Shown here: positions 23,360-35,147 of the stretch, piece by piece
How the letters are laid out: each line of letters begins with the position of its first letter
Numbering within the stretch: position 1 is the first letter of the stretch
NCBI GenBank assembly: GCA_030015575.1
Contig: CM057337.1
Coordinates: forward strand, 297,190,044-297,254,043
From: Agapanthus africanus
Lineage: Eukaryota > Streptophyta > Magnoliopsida > Asparagales > Amaryllidaceae
Reading direction: 5' to 3'
DNA length: 64,000 nt
Notes under the pieces: model-generated
Databases searched by the model: none
Seen by the model: the letters and a program-made list of their open reading frames with translations, nothing else
Told to the model about the DNA's origin: nothing
Position numbers and translations under genes: made by a program

Positions 23360-24299
23360 TACCCAGGTATTGAGCGCTCAGAAGATCAACAAGCAAGCCT
23401 GTACATTCTCCTGTGAATCCAATCAGTAACACTCTCGTACAGTCCGGTCTCGTCGTCTGATATGTTGCATATCTCGCCTAGGGGTGGTAAACGTCAGACC
23501 CCAGTTGCTCGATAAGTCGTGTAGATATGAGGTCTATAACAGTTCGAAAAACTACTGATAACACTTACCAGTAAATCTCAGCAATCCTGGCCAGGGATTT
23601 CCGGTTATAGCCAATCGAACACAGCATAACATCAACTCCCTATACCGGGAGAGACGAATCCCCTCCTATCGCTCATTGCCTCCATGTGATTCGGGACCGT
23701 ACCCAAAAGCCACCTTTTTGCACGCCCCCTTGGACATGGTATGATGGAAATCAAAGCACAGTGGGAATCACACAAGACTCTATGACGATCTCGGGTCAAC
23801 AGACTACTCTGTACCAGTGTCACCGGAGAACTACCATCTGACGTAAGGTATAATACAATCTGGGAGTTCTCGGCGAGTCCGTCCAGTGTACCCAGTCTCC
23901 ACTGAGCACCCGTACACCATCCTTGATGTCAAACACCGATGGATATGGGATCATCCATCGCCCATCATATGGGTCAAGATGCGTATACGCTAGTCTACTC
24001 TGGTGTATCGATGTCCTGTCTCGATACACCTTCGACAAGGAACAGTTATAGGATGTACTCGTCGACGACCGTGGCCCCACTAGTATGATCTCATCATAGT
24101 CCTAGTAGTCGAGTACATATCGTAAGGGTTTTACCAACATGTAACATAGAGACAATCAGAGTACATGTTAAGATAAAGTACAAACAAATAGCATACTATC
24201 ATGTCGAGCTAGAAATTCCTCCCTATATATGTCCTAGCATCCATTACAATATATATCGTATGTACATTATTGGCCTCTAGGGCATACATATAACTAACA
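23360..24299 (-). repeat. 3' LTR of D, right segment
   Basis: Continues 11865-13073 after A is removed (23355-23359 is the second ACAGC). It ends ACTAACA at 24299, that is TGTTAGT on the minus strand. Confidence 0.93.
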
Positions 24300-24313
24300 A
24301 TCTCCCACTTGCA
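24300..24313 (-). other. Polypurine tract of D
   Basis: Reverse complement GCAAGTGGGAGAT, next to the 3' LTR. Confidence 0.85.
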
Positions 24314-24339
24314 CAAGGGCCATCTGTTTTGGTATCATA

Positions 24340-25500
24340 TACCCAACAATTAGCTGTGGTTGAAGTATCTCATACTCAACCATCCCATAAAAGTCTCTAC
24401 TGGGAAAAGGCCTCTGTGAGTGGATCCGCGCTGTTGTCCTCTGTGTCTATTCTCCTAACCTCGATCTCCCTGGAGATCAACCATCTCCATAATCAGGTGA
24501 TACTGCCTAAGAATTATATCTGGATTTCTGATAGGACGTGGGTTCCTTGGCAAAAGCCACAACTCCATTGTCACACAATGGCAGGAACGAAGTTCATCAC
24601 ATGAACCTATATATATCCAGACTGCCTCTTTGGTAGCATCCTTGGTAATGATGTATCGTGCCTTTAATCGTCTAGTAAGTCACAGTATCTAGCTTGGAAC
24701 TCTTCCAACATACCGTCCCTCCACTGAGGGTATAGACAATGCCTGTGACTGACATTCAGTCGTCCTTATCACCCTGGAACCTTTCCGGTGATTCTCCCAG
24801 GATCGATTGATACCATCTCACTACAACTATTGAGTATCCAAACATCTAATTAGATCACTCTCATAGATCCAAAACCCAGGATTTAGGAGGTATCATTTTG
24901 ATCTTATATAGAGAATCCTTGTGATAAGCGGAGATTGACCGATCCTAGCATAGGAAACTCCTTCCCTATCAAGAGTATGTCATCCACGTACTCTGGGAGG
25001 ATCACCACCATACTCTCTACTACCTTTTTGTATATACAAGGTTCATCTACCATTTTGATGAAGTCAAACTCTTTGACTACCACATCAAAATAGACGTTCC
25101 AACTCCGCGATGCTTGCTTTATCCTATAAAGCATCTTGCACACGTTTCCGCTGCTCCCACTGTCTACGAAGCCCTCTGGCTGTGTACTTATATACTCTAT
25201 CTTCTAAAACATCATTTAGAAAAGAAGTCATGACACCCAACCACCAGATATCGTAGTCATGGTATGTAGCCGTGGCAAGTAGGATCTGGATGGACTTAAG
25301 CATAGCTTTGAAAGTCTCAACTTTTCCATATACACCAAGTAATCTTCTTAAGATATACTTGCTCCTGATGGGGATTTAACCCTTCAGATAAAGCAACCAA
25401 AGTCCATACTTTGTTCGTGTATAAGGATTCCATCTCAGATCACTAAGCATCCTGCCATTCTTACAGAGTCCCACTCCTGATAGCCTGCTCGAAACTAGTC
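24340..25500 (-). pseudogene. Copia RT/RNase H remnant of D
   Basis: Minus strand. RNase H end: ADPLTEAFSQ near 24400-24440 and KEPTSYQKSR near 24510-24560, in different frames. RT: CKMLYRIKQASRSWN then EYVDDILLIGKE (frame 24904-25143), with the YVDD catalytic pair present. Just upstream, near 25181-25192, VYKYTA replaces the usual VYMTQ because of one extra base, shifting out of the frame that reads PEGFVDSGSSG. E has the same extra base. Further stops make it non-functional. Confidence 0.85.
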
Positions 25501-25894
25501 GGGTCATCATCTCATGATGCAATCCTCGCTCCCACTGTCATAGAGAAACCGAAGTATCTCTCAGGTGGGTGAGGAACCCTACTAGATCGGCGGAGAGGTT
25601 GAGGTTCGTTGGTTACTATTGAATCCTTCGGTTCTACCAAATCATCAGCTGCAGTTTGTATAGCTGGAACTCCTTCCAGTTCTACCTCATGACCACTAAT
25701 TTCTTCATAAGAAATTCCCTTTCACAAAGGTGGCATGCTGAGAAACAAAACACTTTTGTTCCTCGGTTTGGTAGAAGATATTCCCTTGCGAATGCTTGGG
25801 ATATCCAACAAACTTCCATAGAACTGACTTTGCATCGAGCTTGTCCGGATTATGCTTTTAGACATAGGCCGAAAAACCCCAAATCTTAACAAAC

Positions 25895-27223
25895 TTAAGA
25901 TATGGGCACTTCCCTTTCCATATCACATATGAAGTGGTAGGCAACTGATTTGATTTGAACCCTATTCAATAAGTATGCTGCTTCACAAGTGCATAACTCC
26001 CAAAATGAAATAGGAAACTCAGTAGTACTCATCATAGAGCGCACCATATCAAATAGGGTGTGATTGCTCCGCCCGGATACACCGACGTGCTGTGGTGTAT
26101 TCGGAGGAGTGATGCTGAGAGAGAATCTCATTCTCCTTTAGAATAGTCCAGGAATTCCGCGCTCAAGTATTCTCCTCCTTGATCTCATCAAAGACATAAT
26201 ACTTATACCCAGTTTATGGTTCTCTACTTCTAACTTATATTCCGTGAATATCTCAAAAGTTTCGGACTTGTGTTTCAACAGGAACATATGTCTGAATCTT
26301 GAGAGATCATCAGAGAATGTAATGAAGTACAAAGAACCGATCTTGGCATGTGTAGACAGGGGACCTTCATAGATCAGCATGTATCAATCCCAAGAGTTCA
26401 CTAACTCTTTCTCTGTTTCCAATAAACAGAGTTATGGTCATCGTATCTTTGTGACATGACTGGCAAGTTTCACAAGATGAAAATTCAAAATAAATTAAAT
26501 ATGCATCTAGATGTAACTTAGATAGTCGGGTCGCATTGATATGACCTAGTCTACAATGCCTCAAAAGGATTCGTTCATTTCTGAACTCTTCCTCTTGTGT
26601 GTGTTTTGTACGTTAAGAACTGTGGTTTGATTTAGAACGTCTATGCTTTTAGATAACGTGCCTGAACCGATCAACTCTTCATATAGGAAAGGTTCAAAAC
26701 ATTATCCAACAGTACAAAGTTATATCCTTTCTTTACTAATAAAGAGACTGATATTATGTTGCATATCAGGTTCGGTATCTAATAACATTCGTTCAGAATC
26801 GATGTATTCTGGTAATACAGGGTGATAGTGATCAACAGACTTGGCTGCAATACTTGCACCGTTTTCTGTCTCATGAAACTTATCACCCATTCTCAGTTCT
26901 CTACCTTTCTGTAGCCCATGTAACAGATTACATATGCGGGATCCATCCGGTATCACATACCCAGGACGTAAAGGATACTGAGAAACAGTTCTCTGTAATG
27001 AACACACCCGAAGATGATGCATCAACATGCACTTTCTTCGTTTGGGCGGCACGGGAAATCTTGTATTCCCCAATTTCCTGCTTTGTCTTATAACAATTAT
27101 AAGTTGGAGCGGGTCCAACGTTCCCAGCTCAGTATAACAAGCGGGTTCGGTCAATACATCCATATTATTATCTTGATTAAGGCGTGATATGGTCGCTATC
27201 TGGAGAGAGAGAGAAGAAAACAC
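25895..27223 (-). pseudogene. Copia protease/integrase remnant of D
   Basis: Minus strand, in order from right: protease-like fragment (26720-27223) with RPGYVIPDGSRICN where LDTGSxSHI is expected, so the catalytic Asp-Thr-Gly is lost; GAG-pre-integrase zinc region HCRLGHIN...CETCQSC (26367-26564); integrase core start YFITFSDDLSRF (26138-26380) with an Asp in the catalytic place; integrase C-part TPPNTPQHVGVSGRSN and DMVRSMMSTTEFPISFW (25895-26131). Frames change between blocks. Gag is not recognised to the right. Confidence 0.82.
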
Positions 27224-27640
27224 TCAGCATATGCTCTTGCAAGATTAGATTGGTTATCTAATATATCTAATTAGAATGTCTCCCACTGTTTTAATCAAAT
27301 CTTCCTTCAAACCTTAAAAGAAAAGACTAGCCGGGATTAATTACACGCTACAAGTTCGCCAATCTTTCAGCCAGGCCAGTGTCGGTACTTTGAGGGAGGT
27401 CCCCCGTGCTTTCGCATGAATCTAATTAAAGTAAACCTCGTTTTCCCAAAGGCGTAACCCCGTTAACACCTTTCTAGACACCTACTTGATCGGCTAATTG
27501 TAATGTGTAAAACTCTCCCAGGAGTAACTCTTACTCGCAGCGGGTATCGGGATCCAACTATCTCATAGAAGGTATGCAATCTCATTGCAAATTTCAACAC
27601 TTGAACTCCCAATATTATTTTAACCCTAGCAGCTATATGA

Positions 27641-27833
27641 CCTTAACATAGTCAACAAATCATAAGTGCTAGTCAAGTTCAACCCGTCATTTCCCGATTG
27701 AATTAAACCCACCCGCACGACCCTTAACATAGTCAACAAAGTCGCACGACTACCCTAATCTAATCGCATCATATGCTTATACAGATTAGCACTAATCAGC
27801 TACCGCACACTACGCCTTAACATAGTCAACAAA
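27641..27833 (-). repeat. Three iterated TTGAC/GTTAA hairpins of D
   Basis: Minus-strand TTTGTTGACTATGTTAAGG at 27641-27659, 27722-27740 and 27815-27833. In RNA the stem TTGAC/GTTAA uses one G-U pair where A and B have G-C. E has the same three (from about 35634). Confidence 0.68.
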
Positions 27834-27987
27834 CGTAGCACGAATACTAACTAGTACTTATCTGAAATGACGGAGGGCTACGACAGGTTTTTAAGAAAAC
27901 CTTTTGCGTAATGAACTTGATATCGTTGTAGAATCGAGTGATTTTAAATGGAGTGTTTTTGAGGCTTTTCTAGTTTTGCTAAAGGGG

Positions 27988-28152
27988 TCACTCCCGGTGA
28001 AGGGATCGTCGGCCCTTTCCTCATCGAATAAGGTGCAAGATATTTCACAAATATCGCTGTGCAAAGAAAGAACTATAGAAGCAATCAAAAGACAAACCGA
28101 CTTTGTAGCATCTGCTAGTTTCACTAAAGAGGTCACTCCCGGTGAAGGGATC
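27988..28152 (-). repeat. Duplicated TCACTCCCGGTGAAGGGATC block of D
   Basis: Exact 20-mers at 27988-28007 and 28133-28152, 145 bp apart. E has them at 35984-36003 and 36131-36150. Confidence 0.78.
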
Positions 28153-30002
28153 TCGGCTCTTTCCTTATCGAATAAGGTGCTGGATGTTCTACAAGGAACA
28201 CCGCTATGCAAAGCAAGAACTAGAGCTACCAGTTTTTAAACAAGTTTCTACAATATCTTTAGGTTTCTTTTAGTTTCATTAATCTCATTAATGAAGTCCC
28301 ATTTTATTATGCTTCACAAGCATCAGATATGAAACGAAATCAACAATATATAATATATATCTCATATATATATAATATAAACATTCATCTCAGGCAGTAA
28401 TATGATCTCATCACAGAACATTGCAGCAGAAGAACATATATGAAATATTGGATATACTAGGACGTCCGTGTTTTTAATACGAGCCTGTATAAAACACGGA
28501 TTCCACGGTCGCGATGAATAGACAAACCCACATCCCTAGACCCCTACGAGAGCGGCAAGTAACACTGCCAATTCTAGGGTTAGGAGACCCGGTCTCGACT
28601 CCTCGAGATAGTCTCCCACTGGACCCTAGAACCCGGTTACTTGTGCTCCCCGCCTTGGGTCTACCTAATGCGGAAAAGTAAATAATAAACAATGGTGACA
28701 TCATCCTCAGCCCGGAAGTGCCCCAATAAAAGAATATTACATACAAATGAATTTTACATGAATGAAAAAGAAAAACTCTCATCTCACATAAAACCCCCGG
28801 CTATTCAGAACGCGACGATCCAATATAACATATCACAGCAACACATAATATCACATATCATCAACGTAAGCAAGTATGCGTATCCCGATTGTCGTTGATG
28901 TATAGCAATGAAGCCGGCAATACACCACATACTACGCTTACGGTCACAGAAAAGAAAGTGTAAAACTACAACAGTTGGAATCCGCAACCTCTTTAGACAT
29001 CGCATGCCTAACCAAATGAATTCCTTAGACATCGCATGCCTAACAATTATAAACCCCGCATTTTAGTCTCATTATCGAAAACTCTTTTTAATATCAAGTC
29101 GGGCAATTCAACAAGATTCCCGATATCCTGATCGAATGCTCGTCGCAAACTTTAGTAGACGGCCGCACCCCAAGATGCCGTCGACGAAGTGCACTAAGGC
29201 AGAACACCGCTGCCGCGAGCACCCGAACGGATGCTTTCGGCGACGAGGTTCTCCTATAGTCACTTGGTCGGGGCTATGGGGCATGGCTGTCTATTAAGTT
29301 TACCCGGCGAGTATCCGCGTATGCTACGTGATTGCGACGGATTTTTGATCACATCAAAATTCCGTAGCAACCGATCATCTGAGACTGAACCGTTAGATTT
29401 ATAACATTCAAATTAGCTATCTCATAACTACCTGTGGATTCCAAATATTTTATCACATTCCAGATAAATAAACAATGTTAAACTTTCCGATCGAATAATC
29501 AAACACCCAAGATTTCCCCAATATATCTCAACACTTAAAATCAGTTTAAAAACATCCATCACATGCCACAGTACCAATGGTCCAGCCGTAGAAGGGTCAA
29601 GCCAACGCCTCACATGTGGCACATCGTACTGCCCCAAACCATAAGGTTTATAGGCAGTTCAAGACGGTCACATAATTGAGTTAAGGTTTGTTGTCTTCTA
29701 GAGGGTCCACCGCGTTACTTGCATGACTTTACGAAAGTTTCAAACACGAGAAAAAATCTAACTTTTGAAAATTTTCCGACAGGGGAAAAAGTGAGTTATT
29801 GATATCCGTTCGAACTTTTTGACTGTTTCTAAAAATTATCCGGACAAACTAAATGATGTTAAATTATCCGATCGAATCAACGAGTCCCCAATACAACCCT
29901 AGAAAACTCAACACTTAAGCGGAATTAAAAAATTCCCAGAAAACAATGACAAGAAAGGACCTAAGAATAAATATATGAAATTCCAGGGACTAATTCAAAA
30001 TT

Positions 30003-30055
30003 TTGGCCGCGGAACCGCCGCCAAACCCTTGGTTTGGCCGCGGTTCCGCGGTCAA
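30003..30055 (-). repeat. Leader hairpin of D
   Basis: 25-base arms 30003-30027 and 30031-30055 pair at 23 of 25 positions across a 3-base loop. The arm contains CCGCGGAACCGC. A weaker pairing extends outward on both sides (CTAAGAAT / ATTCTTAG). Once E is removed it lies about 130 nt from the primer-binding site of D. Confidence 0.85.
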
Positions 30056-30163
30056 ATCAGCGAATTAAAAGTCCGTACTTCACAGTAATTCTTAGTTTTT
30101 CCTGCTTAATTTTCTTAGCATTTTTAATTCATAAAAAATCACATTTTTGAAAAATGTCCAGAG

Positions 30164-32382
30164 TGTAGGGTTCCTAGGCACACTAGAGAGGTCTCACAAG
30201 GCATCGATCATGCCAAATTAAAATTTTAACGGTGCCGAGAGACCCGACTACGGATCGTTTGCTAGAAAACTAGGCGAAAAGATAACTAGTTAACAATTAA
30301 CTAATGGGATATCGGAAATACAACCTTTGTAGATCCGGTGCTCCACCTCCATAGCTCCGCAACTAAGTCGTCTCCGCTGTCCAAGAGGAATCCGGGCTCT
30401 AGAGTCGGCTTCGTCGGAGAAAAAGCGAGCTAGGTCGTCGATGTCCATGCCGAAGATGATCTACGTCGAAGCATCGCAAGATCAAGCTCTCACTTCACCA
30501 AGTCTAGAAACTTGTGAAGGAAACACACTCTACTACTTGGCAAGAGGTAGAGGATGAAGAAATAGGAAGTGGGTAGACTTTAGAATTGGATTTCTCACTC
30601 TTTATCATCAATCACCATTGATGAAGAAAGCTTTTTCTTCCTTGCTCATGAAGAAGAAGAAGGAAATTGTTATGATAAGAATAATTAAAAAAGAAAAGAA
30701 AATCCATTCTTATCATAGGCAAACCATGGTTAGGTGTAGAGATTAAACCAAGGTTAGTTTGAATGGTTAGGGTTAAGGATGAGATAAGAATGGTTGACTA
30801 AAGTCAATGCTTCATGAAGGTTCAAAGAAAGGACAAATAAAGCCACCATTCTTTTCTCTTCTCATTTATTTTCCAAAATGAAATGGATAAATAAATAAGT
30901 GAATAAAACAAAACCCTAACCATAATCATGTAACCATGGTTTGATCTTTACACAAAAACCCTAGCATAACATGTATCATCAAACATGATACAATCAAGTG
31001 CACAAAAGTATATCACATATACAATGTGTACAGTCCGAGTGAGAAAATCCATTTAAAGTGAACCGATACTAGTTAATGCAAAGTAATATATCAAATATAT
31101 AATTATGCATTAAATCACTAAATCAACACTTGATTCAATGATCCGGTCATGTCACACATAACCGACTGGTATCTTCAGCAACAACTTATCGAATCAACAC
31201 TTGATCCGATAACCCGGCTATATCGCATATAACCGATCAATGTCACATCGCGAGAATGAAATACGGTATCACATACACGTATTATTCTCGGTCCCGCACA
31301 TATCTCATATGCGCTCCTATTTCGTTTCGCTTGAGCCAGGAAACCTCTGTGTAGGACTCTAAAGACTCGTCAATACGCCGGCAGCGGATGATGATCATAT
31401 CAAACACCCACAAGCCGCAAGCGGTCTGCTAAACGTAACGGCCACCCGGGTATTGATCGATCTGAAGATCGACGAGCAAGCCCGCTCACACTCCAGTGAA
31501 TCCGACCAGTAACACTACCGTACAGTCCGGTCTGATCGTCTGATATGTCGCATATCTCGCCTAGGGGTGGTAAACGTCAGACCCCAATAGCTCGATAAGT
31601 CGTGTCGATATGAGGTCTATAACTGTTCGAGAAACTACTGGTAACACTTACCAGTAAATCTCAGCAACCCTGGCCAGGGATTTCCTGTTATAGCCAATCG
31701 AACACAGCGCAACATCAACCCCCTATACCGGGAGAGACGAATCCCCTCCTATCGCTCATTGCCTCCATGTGACTCGGGACTGTACCCAAAAACCACCGTT
31801 TTGCACGCCCTCTTGGACGTGGTAAGATGGAAATCAAAGAACAGTGGGAACCACACAAGACTCTATGACGATCTCGGGTCAACAGACTACTCTGTACCAG
31901 TGTCACCAGAGAACTGCCATCTGACGTGAGGTATAATACCATCTGGGAGTTCTCGGCGAGTCCGTCCAGTGTACCCAGTCTCTACTGAGCACCCGTATAT
32001 CATCTCTGATGTCAAACACCAATGGATATGGGATCATCCATCGCCCATCTGTATGGGTCGAGAAGGTATACGCTAGTCTACTCTGGTATATCGATGCCCC
32101 GTCTCGATACACCCACGACTAGGGACTTTGAAGGATGTACTTATGGACTACCATGTCCCCACTAGTATGATCCGCATCATAGTCCAGGTAGTCAAGTACA
32201 CATCCTAAGGGCTTTACCAACATGTAACAGAGAGACAATCAGTGTACACGTTAAGGTAAAGTTCAACCAGATAGCATACTATCATGTCGAGCAAGAAAGT
32301 CCTCCCTATATATGTCCCAGCATCCACTACAATATACATCCTATGTATAGTAATGGCCTCTAGGTCATACATATAACTAACA
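30164..32382 (-). repeat. 3' LTR of E
   Basis: TGTTAGT...CCTACA on the minus strand, 2219 bp. Hairpin AATACG/CGTATT at 31260-31283. Confidence 0.95.
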
Positions 32383-32393
32383 ATCTCCCACTT
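32383..32393 (-). other. Polypurine tract of E
   Basis: Reverse complement AAGTGGGAGAT, next to the 3' LTR. Confidence 0.87.
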
Positions 32394-32399
32394 GCACTA

Positions 32400-33560
32400 G
32401 GGCCATCTGATAGCAGTGGTTGTAGTATCTCATACTCAACCATCCCATAAAAGTCTCTCTCTGGGAACAGGCCTTTGTGAGTGGATCCGCTGTGTTGTCC
32501 TCTGAGTCTACTCTCCAAACCTCGATCACCCTGGAGATCAACCATCTCCATGATCAAGTGATACTGCCTTAGAATATGTCTGGATCACTGATGGGACGGA
32601 CGTTCCTTGGCATAAGCCACAACTCCATTGTCTCACAATGGTAGGAACGTAGTTCATCTCATGAACCAATATACACCTAGACTACCTCTTTGGTAGCATC
32701 ATAAGTAGCGATGTATCCTGCCTTTATCGTCTAGTATGTCACGGTATCTAGCTTGGAACTCTTCCAACATACCGTCCCTTTACTGAGGGTAAAGACAATG
32801 CCTGTGACTGACATTCAGTCGTCTTTATCATCCTGGAACCCTTCCAGTGATTCTCCCCAGGATCGATTGATACCACCTCACTACAACTAGTGAGAATCCT
32901 AACATCCATTTAAATCTATCTCATAGATCCAAAACTCAGGATTTAGGAGGTATCATTTTGATCCTATATGGAGAATCATAGTGGTAAACGGAGATTGATC
33001 GAGCGTAGCATAAGAAACTCTTTTCTTATCAAAAGTATGTCATCCACGTACTCTACGAGGATCACCACCATACTCCCTACTACCTTTTTGTTTACACAAG
33101 GTTCATCTACCATTTTGATGATGTCAAACTCTTTGACTAATCCATCAAAACAGATGTTCCATCTCCGCGATGCCTGCTTTATCCTATAAAGCATCTTGCA
33201 CACGTTTCCGCTGCTCCCACTGTCTACGAAGCCCTTTGGCTGTGTACTTATAGACGCTCTCTTCCAAAATATCATTTAGAAAAGCAGTCATGACACCCAA
33301 CCACCAGATATCGTAGTCATGGTATGTAGCCGTGGTAAGTAGGATCTGGATGGACTTAAGCATAGATACTTGAAAAGGTTTCATCATTATCCATGCCTGG
33401 TTGATGACGAAAACCTTTAACAAGTCTAGCTTTGAAAGTCTCAACTTTTCCATGTACACCAAGTAATCTTCTCAAGATATACTTGCTCCTGATGGGGATT
33501 TAACCCTTCAGATATCGCAACCAAAGTCCATACTTTGTTGGTGTATAAGGATTCCATCTC
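32400..33560 (-). pseudogene. Copia RT/RNase H remnant of E
   Basis: Minus strand. RT pieces lie in two overlapping frames: 33184-33462 reads SIQILLTTATYHDYDIW and MTAFLNDILEESVYKYTA; 32976-33275 reads TQPKGFVDSGSSGN, CKMLYRIKQASRRWN and VEYVDDILLIRKE. The extra base lies near 33241-33251, at the same place as in D. RNase H C-terminal residues follow to the left in broken frames. The YVDD motif survives, but the protein cannot be made without a frame change. Confidence 0.86.
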
Positions 33561-33899
33561 AGATCGCTAAGCATCCAGCCATTCTTACAGAGTCCTACTC
33601 CTGATGGCCAGCTCGAAACAAGTTGGGTCATCATCTCATGATGCAATCCTAGCTCCCACTGTCATAGAGAAACCGAAGTATCTCTCAGGTGGGTGAGGAA
33701 CCCTACTAGATCGGCGGAGAGGCTGAGGTTCGTTGGTAACTATTGAATCCTTTGGTTCTTTCAAATCATCAGCTGCAGTTTGTATAGCTGGAACCTTTCT
33801 AGTTCTACATTACAGACCTTGCCTCGAGCTTGTCCGGATTTTTCTTTTAGACATAGCCCGGACAACCCCAAATCTTAACTAACTTAAGATATGGGCTCT

Positions 33900-35147
33900 T
33901 CCCTTTCTATATCACATATGAAATGGTAGGCAACTGATTTGATTTGAACCCTATTCAATAGGTATGCAGCTTCTCAAGTGCATAACCCCTAAGAAGGAAA
34001 TAGGTAACTCAGTAGTACTCATCATAGAGCACACCATATCATATAGGGTGTAATTGCTCCGCCCCGATATACCATCGTGCTATGGTGTATACGGAGGAGT
34101 AATGCTGAGAGAGAATCTCATTCTCCTTTAGAATAGTCCAGTATTTCCGTGCTTAAGTATTCTCCTCCTTGATCTTATCAAAGGACATAATACTTATACC
34201 CGTATTGGTTCTCTACTTCTAGCTTATATTCTGTGAATATCTCAAAAGGTTCGGACTTGTGTTTCAACAGGAACATATGTCTGAATCTTGAGAGATTTAT
34301 CAGAGAATGTAACGAAGTACAAAGAACCAGTCCTGGCATATGTAGACAGGGGATCTGACATACATCAACATGTATCATCCCAAAAGTTCACCAACTCTTT
34401 CTCTGTTTCCAATAAACAGAGCTGTGGTCATCTTATCTTTGTGACATGACTGGCGAGTTTCACAAGATGTAAATTCAAACTGATTTAAATATGCATCTAT
34501 ATGTAACTCTGGCTAGTCGGGTCACATTGATCTGACCTAGTCTACAATACCTCAAGAAGAAATCGTTCAATTCTGAATTCTTCCTCTTGTGTGTGTTCTG
34601 TATACTAAGAACTGTAGTTTGATTTAGAACATCAATGCTTTTAGATAACATGCCTGAACCGATCAACTTTTGATATAGGAAATGTTCAAAACATTATCCA
34701 ACAATACAAAATTTTATCATTTCTTTACTAATAAAGAGAGTGATATGATTTTGTATATCAGGTTCGGTATCTAATAACATTCGTTCAGAATCAATGTATT
34801 GATAATACAGGGTGACAGTGACCAACAGACTTGGCTGCAACACTTGCCCCGTTTTCTGCCTCATGAAACTTATCACCCGTTCTCAGTTCTCTACCTTCTG
34901 CCGCCCTATGTAACAGATTACATATCTGGGATCCTGATCTGGTATCACATACCCAGGATGTAAAGGACACTGAGAAACAGTTCTCTGTAATGAACACACC
35001 CGAAGATGATGCATCAGCATGCACTCTCTTCGTTTGGGCGGCACGTGAATTCTGGTAATCCCCAATTTCCTGCTCTGTCTTATAACAATTATAAGTTGGA
35101 GCGGGACCAACGTTCCCCAGCTCAGTATAACAAGTGGGTTCGGTCAA
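33900..35147 (-). pseudogene. Copia protease/integrase remnant of E
   Basis: Minus strand: protease fragment FTSWVCDTRSGSQICN (34791-35147), where the expected DTG is DTR; pre-integrase zinc region YCRLGQIN (34475-34666), His of the first pair replaced; integrase start SRFRHMFLLKHKSEPFEIF (34178-34378); DMVCSMMSTTELPISF near 34000-34060. All are separated by stops or shifts. Confidence 0.82.

Larger units (their letters stand above)
27224..29500 (-). other. Decayed gag/leader region of D
   Basis: No recognisable gag. It contains three CCTTAACATAGTCAACAAA strings (27641, 27722, 27815), two TCACTCCCGG blocks and one copy of the 130-bp module near 28535-28665. Confidence 0.6.
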
